Positions 53,322 to 61,195 of a stretch of 64,000 nucleotides of DNA are shown here, in pieces (within the stretch, counting starts at the first letter, position 1; each line of letters opens with the position of its first letter). A model generated the notes under the pieces. The model was not told the origin of the DNA. It saw only the letters and a list, made by a program, of their open reading frames with translations, and made no database searches. The position numbers and the translations under genes are program-made. The DNA comes from Pseudomonas sp. PSE14. GTDB lineage: Bacteria; Pseudomonadota; Gammaproteobacteria; Pseudomonadales; Pseudomonadaceae. The DNA lies in contig NZ_CP115669.1 in assembly GCF_029203285.1 (NCBI RefSeq), positions 5,828,001-5,892,000 on the forward strand, given 5' to 3'.

Positions 53322-54307
53322 GGCTGGCTCTGGCGCTTCGGCAACCAACGTCCGCCGAGGCGCGCCCAGCACGCGAGCAACAGCAGCGGCCCGAGGATCG
53401 CGATCGACGCCATCAGGGGCAGGCCGGCGGAGGTCTGCGCGCGCGTCAGCGCTTCATGGAACAGCACGTAGCCGAGCACGCCGAGCAGCACCGTGCAGAG
53501 CAGCCAGCCAAGACCGATGGTCACACCCGCCAGCAGTACGCGGCCGGCCGAATAGCACGGCAGCCGGCCTGCAAGCCGCGTGTAGATGCACAGCAGAACC
53601 AGCGCGGAGGGAATCATCCAGGCCAGGACCTCCAGCGCAGTTCCCCAGTACCCCATCCGGTTGAGCACGAAGAGACGCACCAGCCCCGAAAGCAGCTTTG
53701 CGGTGAACCCGGCGAAGGCAAGAGCAACCCCGACCGCGACGTGCATCCGCCGGATCGACGGCAGCACCTCCGAGAGCTGGCGCTCAGCGCGCGAGCGGGT
53801 CGCCGCCAGAACCACCCACAGGCAGATCAGGTACAGACCCAACTGCACCAACGCCCCGCCAGACAGTGCGATCGGTATGACAATGAACGACTGGTCGCTG
53901 AGATCGCCCAGCCAGAAGGCGAATTCCTGTATCGGCTGAACGAGCACCTTGCTGTAAAGCTGCTCGGCGGCGATCTGCAGCACGAAAAACACCATCACGA
54001 TGATCGCCAGGGGGCGGAATCGCCGTATTGCGTGGCGCTCGCGCTGGGCCTGCATGAACAGCACCACCAGGGCGGCGCTGACGGCCAGGGACGACAGCCA
54101 GGGACCGAGCAGGCCCGGCACGGCGTGCAGCAGTTCCCCGATGGGAGCGCCGCCGAGCCACTGCCGCAGCAGGTCCGCCAGCACCGCGCCGGCGCCGAGC
54201 AGGAACAGCGCGGCAGCCACCAGATAGGGCTGCCGGAGCGCCGGAACGGAAGCACCCGTTTCCGCCGCGCGTTCAGCCCTTGGGGCGATGAAGGGGCTTT
54301 CCTGCAC
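53303..54307 (-). CDS. Hypothetical multi-pass membrane protein, paralogue 1
   Basis: A 334-residue protein with about eight membrane helices after a 20-residue polar N-terminus. No family is recognised. It shares R-Q-P-Y at the first helix, Q-R-E-R-H-x-I-x-R-F-R-P-L after the second, and a similar helix layout with the next gene, so the two are tandem duplicates. The C-terminus overlaps the end of mifR by 19 bases on the other strand. Function unknown; the polar loop with R-E-R-H may face the cytosol. Confidence 0.8.
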   Translation of the reverse strand: MQESPFIAPRAERAAETGASVPALRQPYLVAAALFLLGAGAVLADLLRQWLGGAPIGELLHAVPGLLGPWLSSLAVSAALVVLFMQAQRERHAIRRFRPLAIIVMVFFVLQIAAEQLYSKVLVQPIQEFAFWLGDLSDQSFIVIPIALSGGALVQLGLYLICLWVVLAATRSRAERQLSEVLPSIRRMHVAVGVALAFAGFTAKLLSGLVRLFVLNRMGYWGTALEVLAWMIPSALVLLCIYTRLAGRLPCYSAGRVLLAGVTIGLGWLLCTVLLGVLGYVLFHEALTRAQTSAGLPLMASIAILGPLLLLACWARLGGRWLPKRQSQPQSSPR

Positions 54308-54368
54308 GAATCAGTATCCTGGGCGATGGGAGCGAAGCGTCATTATGCCCGGGATACAGCGCGCGGGA

Positions 54369-55358
54369 TCAGCTCGCCCGCGCGGGGAAGAACCAGCCGG
54401 TGCTCCACCGCGTCAGCGGCCAGAGCGCCGCCAGGCAGAGGATGGCGGGCACCAGCACGATCGGCGGCGGATTGAGATAGTTACCGCTGTCCAGCACCAG
54501 GAACGCCAGAACAATCGAACAGAGCAGCACGCAGGCGCCCCACATCGTCAGCAGTACCAGCGAAGCGCCCAGGACCCGGCCGGCGGCAAAGCGCTCCACC
54601 TGCGCAGGCAACCGTGCCCTTGCCGCCAGCATGACCACCGCGAACGGCACCGCGCAGCCGATGAACTGGAAGAATGGCTGCCAGTAATCGCCCTCCCGGT
54701 AGAGCATCATCACACTGACCGCCAGGGATGACGCTGCCTTGTAGAGCACTGCGCTGAAGCACAGCCCGATACCCAGCGCCACCTGCCAGCCGGCCACGGG
54801 CGTGCGCAAACCCTTGGCGATGCGCTCCGAGCCGGAGCGAGCCAGGCACAGCACCAGCCACAAGGGCAGCAGGCAGGTCAGCAGCAGGTTCAGCAGGCCG
54901 CTGCCCTGCGTATACAGGAGCACCCAGAACTGACGGTTTTCCTGCTCCAGCGCCCAGCCGTAGTACGACGAGCCAAGGACGGCCAGGCCGGCGTTGAGCG
55001 CCAGGCTGCACAGCAGATACAGCACCAGGTAGCCCGCCAGCAGAGCGCCCAGCGGGCGGAAGCGCAGGATGCCGTGGCGCTCGCGCTGGCCATGCACCAA
55101 CAGCAGGACGGCAGCGCTGTAGATGAGCAAGCTGCCCACCGTGCTGGAGATCAGCATCGGCATGACGCGCTCTATCTGCTCGCGGAACTGCGCCCCGCTG
55201 TTGAACCACTGCCACCCCATGCTGAGGCCGAACAGGCAGAGGGTCGCGACGATCTGCGCAACGATGAAGGGGTAGGGCTGGCGGGAAGCGGGCACCGGCA
55301 CGGACTCTGACGAGGTCAGCTCGGCGTGCGGCGTGGCGAAGGGGTTATCGGTGTTCAT
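54369..55358 (-). CDS. Hypothetical multi-pass membrane protein, paralogue 2
   Basis: A 329-residue membrane protein like its neighbour. Shared marks are P-x-S-R-Q-P-Y, Q-R-E-R-H-G-I-L-R-F-R-P-L and the helix pattern. The N-terminus (MNTDNPFATPHAEL) resembles the start of proteins with an N-terminal DUF-type tail in pseudomonads. The ATG at 55358 has AAGGA 8 bases upstream; an ATG three codons earlier is less favoured. It precedes paralogue 1 by 61 bases on the same strand. No function is assigned. Confidence 0.82.
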   Translation of the reverse strand: MNTDNPFATPHAELTSSESVPVPASRQPYPFIVAQIVATLCLFGLSMGWQWFNSGAQFREQIERVMPMLISSTVGSLLIYSAAVLLLVHGQRERHGILRFRPLGALLAGYLVLYLLCSLALNAGLAVLGSSYYGWALEQENRQFWVLLYTQGSGLLNLLLTCLLPLWLVLCLARSGSERIAKGLRTPVAGWQVALGIGLCFSAVLYKAASSLAVSVMMLYREGDYWQPFFQFIGCAVPFAVVMLAARARLPAQVERFAAGRVLGASLVLLTMWGACVLLCSIVLAFLVLDSGNYLNPPPIVLVPAILCLAALWPLTRWSTGWFFPARAS

Positions 55359-55431
55359 GGGCGGCATCCTTGTCGAACCGCGCCGATTCCACCAGAAGCC
55401 TGCCGCCGTTGCCAAGCGGTTGCGTGCAGAC

Positions 55432-55457
55432 AAAAAAAAGCCGCTGATAGCAGCGGC
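55432..55457 (-). terminator. Rho-independent terminator (minus strand), end of an unassigned transcript
   Basis: On the minus strand GCCGCTG-CTAT-CAGCGGC followed by eight T. It lies upstream of the paralogue 2 gene and 226 bases beyond the first terminator (55658-55685), so it must end a separate transcript that begins between them. That interval (55458-55657) has no convincing ORF but holds GGTCAA-GTATA-TTGACC (55556-55572), a perfect 6-bp-arm inverted repeat. A small RNA gene is possible. Confidence 0.85.
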
Positions 55458-55657
55458 CTTGAGATAGACGTCGATTCGGAGCAATCACATATCAACGTCG
55501 GGAAGCTTGCCGGCGGTGAGGCCGGGAACGGCGCTCCTCGAAAGCAGCGCTGTTGGGTCAAGTATATTGACCGATCAGACAGGAATACAGGCCGCTGGCA
55601 GCGAAAGACTGTTACAGCATCTGTAATAGTCGCCTTCCAGCCGCAGGAAACACAGGC

Positions 55658-55685
55658 AAAAAAACGCCGCATGTCTTATGCGGCG
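55658..55685 (-). terminator. Terminator of the small secreted protein gene
   Basis: CGCCGCAT-N5-ATGCGGCG, a perfect 8-bp stem followed on the minus strand by seven T, 54 bases after the stop at 55740. Confidence 0.92.
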
Positions 55686-55739
55686 CAAGGTGTTGAGAAG
55701 CCCGGCTCACGCACCGGGCCTCCCGGGGGAAGTGGCCGA

Positions 55740-55934
55740 TCAGGAATCGGCGCGGCTGTCGGCAGCGGCCTTGGCAGTCTGCTCGGCGGACTGGGCCTGC
55801 TGCTGGGCAATGGCGGCTTCGTTGGCCTTGACCATCTTGTCGGTCATCAGGCGCGACTCTTCGGCGAAGCTCAGTTGGGTGAAGGACAGCGTGCAAACGG
55901 ACAGCAGGGCAGCAACATAAAACGAACGGGACAT
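55740..55934 (-). CDS. Small secreted protein, Ala/Gln-rich
   Basis: A 64-residue protein with a clear Sec signal peptide (SRSFYVAALLSVCTLSFTQLSFA, cleavage near residue 24) and a short, polar helical mature part (E-E-S-R-L-M-T-D-K-M-V-K-A-N-E-A-A-I-A-Q-Q-Q ...). It has no cysteine after the signal and no known domain; it might be a periplasmic amphipathic helix. AAGGATC precedes the ATG at 55934 at proper spacing, and a strong terminator follows, which supports a real gene. Confidence 0.78.
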   Translation of the reverse strand: MSRSFYVAALLSVCTLSFTQLSFAEESRLMTDKMVKANEAAIAQQQAQSAEQTAKAAADSRADS

Positions 55935-56116
55935 GATGAAGATCCTTTCTGAACACCCGGTTGGGCGGGGTTGGAGAAAGGTTACGGCGCAACAGTCGGG
56001 CGAAAAATAGCTAGCTAACCAACAAAGCATTGCCTAAAAAGCAACAATCGTCGGCGATCGTTCGAGAAGCCCGATATAGAGCATCCCGTGGCGATCTGTC
56101 GCAGCCTGGCGGTGGC

Positions 56117-57052
56117 TCAGGCCCAGTTGACGGGATCGTTGAGCGCTGCTTCGTCTTCCTCGAAGACCTTGGGCAGTTCCGCCTTGAGGAACTCGACCCA
56201 GGTGCGGATCTTCGCATCGAGGAATCGCCGCGATGGGTACAGCGCATAGATCTGCCGCACATGCAGGCTGTGCCGGGGCAGCACGCGCACCAGCGAACGC
56301 TTGCGCAGGGCGGGCGCGGCGACGTAGCTGGGCAGCAGGCAGATGCCCATGCCGGCGGCGGCGGCGCCGGTGAGCGCCTCGGCGACGTTGACCATGAAGG
56401 TGTCGCGCGGGCGGATCACGCTCGCCTCATTGCCTTCCTCGAAGGCCCAGCCCTCGGGGAAGGTCGGGTCCTGCAGGCGCAGGCACTGGTGCTGATGCAG
56501 GTCGGCGACGCTGGTCGGGGTGCCGCGCCGCTTGAGGTACTCGGGGCTGGCGCAGAGCACGCTGTAGATGGTGCCCAGGGTCTGGGCGACGAACTCGGAG
56601 TCGGGCAGCTCGCGGTCGCGGGTGATCACCACGTCCTGGCCCTCTTCGAGGATGTCCGGCTGGCGCTGGGCCAGGGTCAGCTCGATGTAGACCTCGGGGA
56701 AGGACTCGCAGTAGCGCGAGATCAGCGGGATCAGGTGCTGCTGGCCGAGGCCGGTGAGCGAATGCACGCGCAGGCGACCGCGCGGGTTGAGGTGCGCGCC
56801 GCTGGCTTCGGCCTCGGCTTCGTCGACATCGGCGAGGATTTCCCGACAGCGCTGCAGGTAGCGCTCGCCGGTTTCGGTCAGCGCCAGGCGGCGGGTGGTG
56901 CGGTGCAGCAGGCGGGCTTCGAGCTGGGATTCGAGATCGGAGACGACGCGCGAGACCTGGGCTGTGGATAACCCCAGGGCGTTGGCGGCGGCGGTGAAGC
57001 TGCCGGCATCCACCACCCGGACGAAGGCCCGCATCGCGTGAAGTACGTCCAT
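56117..57052 (-). CDS. LysR-family transcriptional regulator
   Basis: A 311-residue LysR-type regulator of the CrgA/PecT-like group. The HTH reads D-A-G-S-F-T-A-A-A-N-A-L-G-L-S-T-A-Q-V-S-R-V-V-S-D-L-E (about 16-43). The effector domain begins near residue 92 (G-R-L-R-V-H-S) and ends in the Y-P-S-R-R-F-L-D-A-K-I-R-T-W-V-E-F-L motif common to this group. There is no divergent metabolic gene next to it, only the small-RNA-like region, so its target is unclear. Confidence 0.92.
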   Translation of the reverse strand: MDVLHAMRAFVRVVDAGSFTAAANALGLSTAQVSRVVSDLESQLEARLLHRTTRRLALTETGERYLQRCREILADVDEAEAEASGAHLNPRGRLRVHSLTGLGQQHLIPLISRYCESFPEVYIELTLAQRQPDILEEGQDVVITRDRELPDSEFVAQTLGTIYSVLCASPEYLKRRGTPTSVADLHQHQCLRLQDPTFPEGWAFEEGNEASVIRPRDTFMVNVAEALTGAAAAGMGICLLPSYVAAPALRKRSLVRVLPRHSLHVRQIYALYPSRRFLDAKIRTWVEFLKAELPKVFEEDEAALNDPVNWA

Positions 57053-57168
57053 GGATTCCCCTTGCTCATCCAGCTTGTAGGAGACGAAGGCAATTGTTGT
57101 CTTCGCCGCAAAACTGAATCGCAGTATAGGGTCGTTTTTTACCGATTGTTACCACGTATAGTGCCGGC

Positions 57169-57313
57169 CAAGTCGCTGCAGCAACGTTGGGCATACCAGG
57201 CTCATCGTACGGCCGCCGATACACCAATCGACGGCCATCTCCCCCGCGCATACCTGGCTGCAGCGACTGACTTTTTCTCCTGGGGCGGCCATCTGCGGAT
57301 GGCCGCCCTTTTT
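57169..57313 (+). ncRNA. Candidate structured small RNA
   Basis: No ORF, but three features line up. A TATAGT -10-like element lies at 57157-57162. AGTCGCTGCAGC (57171-57182) pairs perfectly with GCTGCAGCGACT (57257-57268), closing a 98-base domain that contains an internal hairpin (GGCCGCCGAT/ATCGACGGCC, 57211-57236). A U-rich single strand (GACTTTTTCTCC) and a 10-bp terminator stem GGGCGGCCAT/ATGGCCGCCC with TTTTT (57283-57313) follow. Predicted length is about 145 nt. The U-rich stretch before the terminator could bind Hfq. It is not recognised as a named RNA family, but a known Pseudomonas family cannot be ruled out. Confidence 0.65.
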
Positions 57314-57347
57314 CGTTTCTGCCGGGTGAGTTCGGCGCGAGGGCGGT

Positions 57348-57462
57348 CCCCTCACCCCAGCCCTCTCCCCCAGGAGAGGGGGCAGTTCGTGCCGGCTGAC
57401 ACTACTGCTTCATCCTTCGCCGGTCAGTCCCCTCTCCCTCTGGGAGAGGGTTAGGGTGAGGG
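57348..57462. repeat. 115-bp composite repeat, copy B
   Basis: Same ends, length and central GTGCCGGCTGAC as copy A (43603-43717), with about 80% identity by eye in the middle. It lies between the candidate small RNA and the flavoprotein gene. Confidence 0.85.
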
Positions 57463-57489
57463 CAGCCCGAAACACCGAAGTACAGTAGG

Positions 57490-57513
57490 GTTCGCGAGCA
57501 AGCTCGCTCCTAC
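57490..57513 (-). repeat. Single REP unit
   Basis: One isolated inverted REP unit, without a partner, just after the end of the flavoprotein gene (minus strand) and before copy B. Confidence 0.88.
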
Positions 57514-57523
57514 AGAAAAGCGC

Positions 57524-58228
57524 TCAGCGCGGCAGCGGGTAGAGACGCTCGTCGAACTGGTCCAGGCGCACGAATTCCAGCGGCTTGTCCTCGTCCAGGT
57601 GCTGCAGGCGCTCCTGGTACTGGCGCAGGAAGTCCACGCGCGCGTCGTTGCTGATGTAGGGCACGTGCCAGGCCACGAAGGGCGGCAGCACGGTCATGCC
57701 GGTGTAGGCCAGGGTGCCGCGCAGGATCGGCCGCAGCATGTCTTCCAGCGGGCCGTGGATGGCGCCTTCGCCGAACATGTGGTCGCGCCCGCCGAGGGTC
57801 ACGGTGACCAGCGCCTTCTTGCCGGCCAGGCCGCCCTGGTCGTAGAAACGCTTGCCGCCGTAGCAGATACCCGAGACCAGCACGCGATCGAACCAGCCCT
57901 TGAGGATGGCCGGCGCGGAGAACCAGTAGATCGGGAAGTTGAAGATCACCAGGTCCGCCCAGAGCAGCTTGTCCAGCTCGGCCTGGATGTCGGCCGCAAT
58001 GGTCTGACTCTTGGCGCCTTCGCGCTGCTCCAGCGCGTAGACGAGATAGTCCGGGTTGCTGCGCGCGCCGAAGTCGGCGGCGCTGGCCACCGGGTTCCAG
58101 TTCATCGCGTAGAGGTCGGAGACCTGCACTTCATGGCCCTGGCCGCGCAGGGTTTCTTCAGCGAGCTTGTACAGCGCGGTGCTGAAGGATTGCGGTTCGT
58201 TGTGGGCGTGGACGATCAGTACGTTCAT
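57524..58228 (-). CDS. NAD(P)H:quinone oxidoreductase, flavodoxin-fold (NQO1/MdaB-like)
   Basis: A 234-residue flavoprotein of the NAD(P)H dehydrogenase (quinone) family. The N-terminal V-L-I-V-H-A-H-N-E-P-Q-S-F-S-T-A holds the FMN/FAD phosphate loop. F-N-F-P-I-Y-W-F-S-A-P-A-I-L-K-G-W-F-D-R-V near 98-118 is the family signature. It reduces quinones or other electrophiles with two electrons. It stands alone on the minus strand. Confidence 0.92.
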   Translation of the reverse strand: MNVLIVHAHNEPQSFSTALYKLAEETLRGQGHEVQVSDLYAMNWNPVASAADFGARSNPDYLVYALEQREGAKSQTIAADIQAELDKLLWADLVIFNFPIYWFSAPAILKGWFDRVLVSGICYGGKRFYDQGGLAGKKALVTVTLGGRDHMFGEGAIHGPLEDMLRPILRGTLAYTGMTVLPPFVAWHVPYISNDARVDFLRQYQERLQHLDEDKPLEFVRLDQFDERLYPLPR

Positions 58229-58280
58229 GTGGATTCCTGGCCAGAAAGTCGGTACCTGTGGGATCGGTGCGCTGGCTCGG

Positions 58281-58491
58281 CACCCTCTCCCCAGCCCTCT
58301 CCCTGAAGGGAGAGGGAGTGTTCGTGTTCATTCTTCAGCGCGAGCCCTCGCCGGTAGCACCGAAGCGCTCGTGCCCCTCGAAGGGAGCTGCAACTAGGCG
58401 GCGGGGCGAAGGTTTCCCCGGTCACCGGCCAACTCCCATCCATTCGAAAACTCCGGACGGCCCCCTCTCCCTTCAGGGAGAGGGGCCCTTC
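58281..58491. repeat. CCCTCTCCC-type repeats flanking a short unassigned stretch
   Basis: Palindromic units (about 58281-58317 and 58462-58491) of the third repeat family flank 140 bases without an ORF, containing a segment GCGAGCCCTCGCCGGTAGC that resembles the interior of the copy near 62906. It separates the aldehyde dehydrogenase and flavoprotein genes. Confidence 0.75.
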
Positions 58492-58497
58492 AGCCAC

Positions 58498-59916
58498 TCA
58501 GAGTTGGATAGCCTTGAGCTCGACAAACTCGTGCAGGCCCTGCTCGCCCCATTCGCGGCCGTTGCCGGATTGCTTGTAGCCACCGAACGGCGCCCGGTAG
58601 TTGAACGCGCCGCCGTTGACGAAGCATTGGCCGGCGCGCATCTGCCGGGCGAGGCGCAGGCCATCTTCGCGGTCTCCCGCCCAGACGGCGCTGGACAGGC
58701 CGAACGGCGAATCGTTGGCGATGGCGATGGCCTCGGCCTCGTCGGCGTAGGGAATCAGGCACAGCACCGGGCCGAAGATTTCCTCGCGGGCGATGCGCAT
58801 CTGGTTGTTCACGCCGGCGAAAATCGTCGGCTGCACGTAGTGACCGCGCTCCAGATGGGCCGGCCGCTCAGCACCGCCGCACACCAGCTGTGCGCCTTCT
58901 TCCTGGCCGACGCGGATGTAATCCAGCACGGTGCGGCGCTGGCCACCCGAGCACATCGGGCCGAGGAAGCTGTCGGCGTCCAGCGGGTCACCCATCTTCA
59001 GCGCGAGGGTTTCGGCGCGGGCGATCTCGACGGCCTCGGCATAGCGATGGGCCGGCAGCAGCATGCGGGTGAGCGCGGTGCAGGTCTGCCCGGAGTTGAT
59101 CATCACGTCCTGCACGCCATGACGCACGGCGGCGGCCAGGTCGGCATCGGCGGTGATCAGGAACGGCGACTTGCCGCCCAGCTCCAGGCACACGCGCTTG
59201 ACCGTCGGCGCGGCGGCTTCGGAGACCTTTACACCGGCACCGGTGGAGCCGGTGAAGGAGACCATGTCCACGTCCGGATGCCGCGCCAGGGCTTCGCCGA
59301 CCTTGGAGCCAGGGCCGCTGACCAGGTTGAATACGCCGGCCGGCAGGCCGATGGCGTGGACCATGTCGGCCAGCAGGAAGGCATGCAGCGGGGTGTCCTG
59401 GCTGGGCTTGACCACCACGGTGCAGCCCGCGGCCAGTGCCGGGGCGAGCTTGCCGATCAGCTGGTGCAGCGGGTAGTTCCAGGGATTGATGAAGGCGCAG
59501 ACGCCCACCGCTTCCTTGACGATCAGCGAGTTGCCGACCTCGCGCACCTCGTCCATGTGCGCGGCCATGTCGGCGTAGCTTTCCAGGCCCTCGATCGGCC
59601 CGTCCACCTGCACCATGCGGCACCACTGCACCGGCATGCCCAGCTCGGCGGTGATCAGCGCGGCCATTTCGTCGGCGCGGTTCTTCAGTTGTTCGGCGAG
59701 GGCGCGGATGTAGCCGGCACGCACGTGGGACGGCGTCTGCGACCAGGCCGGGAAGGCACGGCGCGCGGCGTCCACCGCGCGGTTCACGTCGCCTTCGCCG
59801 CCCAGCGGGACGCGGCCAACGCATTCCTCGGTGGCCGGGTTCTGCACCTCGGCCATGCCCTGCCCTTGCGGCGCCACCCAGGCGCCATCGATGTAGAGCT
59901 GGGTACGATCATGCAT
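58498..59916 (-). CDS. Aldehyde dehydrogenase, probable 4-guanidinobutyraldehyde dehydrogenase
   Basis: A 472-residue ALDH. Catalytic N144 (I-N-P-W-N-Y-P), K170, general base E245 (L-E-L-G-G-K-S) and nucleophile C279 (N-S-G-Q-T-C) are all present. Its start overlaps the aruH stop by 8 bases, so it is the last gene of aruI-aruH-ALDH. The product of AruI is 4-guanidinobutyraldehyde, so this enzyme most likely makes 4-guanidinobutyrate. In P. aeruginosa KauB supplies this step from another locus. The substrate is inferred from context. Confidence 0.93.
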   Translation of the reverse strand: MHDRTQLYIDGAWVAPQGQGMAEVQNPATEECVGRVPLGGEGDVNRAVDAARRAFPAWSQTPSHVRAGYIRALAEQLKNRADEMAALITAELGMPVQWCRMVQVDGPIEGLESYADMAAHMDEVREVGNSLIVKEAVGVCAFINPWNYPLHQLIGKLAPALAAGCTVVVKPSQDTPLHAFLLADMVHAIGLPAGVFNLVSGPGSKVGEALARHPDVDMVSFTGSTGAGVKVSEAAAPTVKRVCLELGGKSPFLITADADLAAAVRHGVQDVMINSGQTCTALTRMLLPAHRYAEAVEIARAETLALKMGDPLDADSFLGPMCSGGQRRTVLDYIRVGQEEGAQLVCGGAERPAHLERGHYVQPTIFAGVNNQMRIAREEIFGPVLCLIPYADEAEAIAIANDSPFGLSSAVWAGDREDGLRLARQMRAGQCFVNGGAFNYRAPFGGYKQSGNGREWGEQGLHEFVELKAIQL

Positions 59917-61099
59917 AGCGTTTTTCCTTGAGCAGTTCGGCAGCGCACAGGGCGATGCGGCGGCAGGCTTCGCGCAGCGGTTCGGCGCCGAGCACCAGCC
60001 CCAGGCGGATGTGCCCGGCGGCGCTGGGACCGAAGGCTTCGCCGGCCAGCACGGAAACGCCGTGGCGGTCCAGCAGCAGATCGGAGAATTCCTGGGCGGA
60101 CAGGCCGGTGGCGCGGATATCCACCATCACGAACATGCCGCCGTCCGGGCGCAGGGCGCGCACGCCGACGCAGTCGGCCAGGCAGTCGATCACCAGGTCG
60201 CGGCGCTGGCGGTAGGCCTCACGCATCGCGTCCAGTTCCGGCAGCTGGGCTTCCAGCGCGGTGCAGGCGGCGTCCTGGATGAAGTCCGGCGAGCCGTAGA
60301 GCATGCACAGGGCGAGGTTTTCCAGGTGCGCGCAGAGTTCCTTCGGGCCCACGACCCAGCCCACGCGCCAGCCGGTCATGGCGTGGGATTTCGACAGGCT
60401 GTTGAGGGTCGCGGTGCGCTCGGCCATGCCCGGCAGGCTGGCGGGGCTGATGTGCTCGCCGTCGAACAGCAGTTCGCTGTAGACCTCGTCGGAAATCATC
60501 CACAGGTCATTTTTTACGCACAGCTCGGCCAGCTTCTCCCAGGTGGCGCGCGGCAGGCTGGCGCCGGAGGGGTTGTGCGGGCTGTTGATGGCCAGGGCGC
60601 GGGTGCGCGGGGTGATCAGCGCGGCGACGTCCTCGGCCTGCACGCGGAAGCCGTGCTCGGAACGTACCGACACCGGGATGACGTTGGCGCCGCAGGCGCC
60701 GAACACCGCTTCGTAGGTGACGTACATCGGCTCGGCGACTATGACTTCATCGCCCGGATTGAGCACGCACTGCGCCACGGCATAGAGCGCGCACTGCGCG
60801 CCGGCCAGCACCACGACCTCGTCGGCGGAGACGGCCTGGCCGCTGCGCTGGGTGTGGCGGCGGGCGATGGCTTCGCGCAGCGAGCGCTTGCCGCGCACGT
60901 CGGCGTAGTGGGTGTTGCCGGCCAGCAGGCTGTCGATGGCCGACTGCACGATGGGCACCGGAGTGTCGAAGTCCGGGTCGCCCACCGACAGCAGGAGGAT
61001 GTCGTCGCCCTGCTCCATGCGCGCCAGGGCGCGGTAGTGGATGTCCCAGGCGGCGGCGCCGTCGCCGGCGATGCGTTGGGTGAAGTTGGAATAGCGCAT
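59909..61099 (-). CDS. aruH: Arginine:pyruvate transaminase AruH
   Basis: A 396-residue class I/II PLP-dependent transaminase. In P. aeruginosa AruH transfers the amino group of L-arginine to pyruvate, giving 2-ketoarginine and alanine. It begins MRYSNFTQRIAG and keeps N-S-P-H-N-P-S-G-A-S, D-E-V-Y-S-E-L and the PLP lysine in S-L-S-K-S-H-A-M-T-G-W-R (K237); the match to the P. aeruginosa sequence I recall is close throughout. AAGGAG precedes the ATG at 61099. It follows aruI by 96 bases. Confidence 0.95.
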   Translation of the reverse strand: MRYSNFTQRIAGDGAAAWDIHYRALARMEQGDDILLLSVGDPDFDTPVPIVQSAIDSLLAGNTHYADVRGKRSLREAIARRHTQRSGQAVSADEVVVLAGAQCALYAVAQCVLNPGDEVIVAEPMYVTYEAVFGACGANVIPVSVRSEHGFRVQAEDVAALITPRTRALAINSPHNPSGASLPRATWEKLAELCVKNDLWMISDEVYSELLFDGEHISPASLPGMAERTATLNSLSKSHAMTGWRVGWVVGPKELCAHLENLALCMLYGSPDFIQDAACTALEAQLPELDAMREAYRQRRDLVIDCLADCVGVRALRPDGGMFVMVDIRATGLSAQEFSDLLLDRHGVSVLAGEAFGPSAAGHIRLGLVLGAEPLREACRRIALCAAELLKEKRYA

Positions 61100-61195
61100 G
61101 GGAATCTCCTTGGAACCTGCCGGCACGGGTGGCAACAGGCTCGAATGCTCAGTGACCACGCCGGAGCCTGCACGGCCCCGGCGAGTACGACGGAC

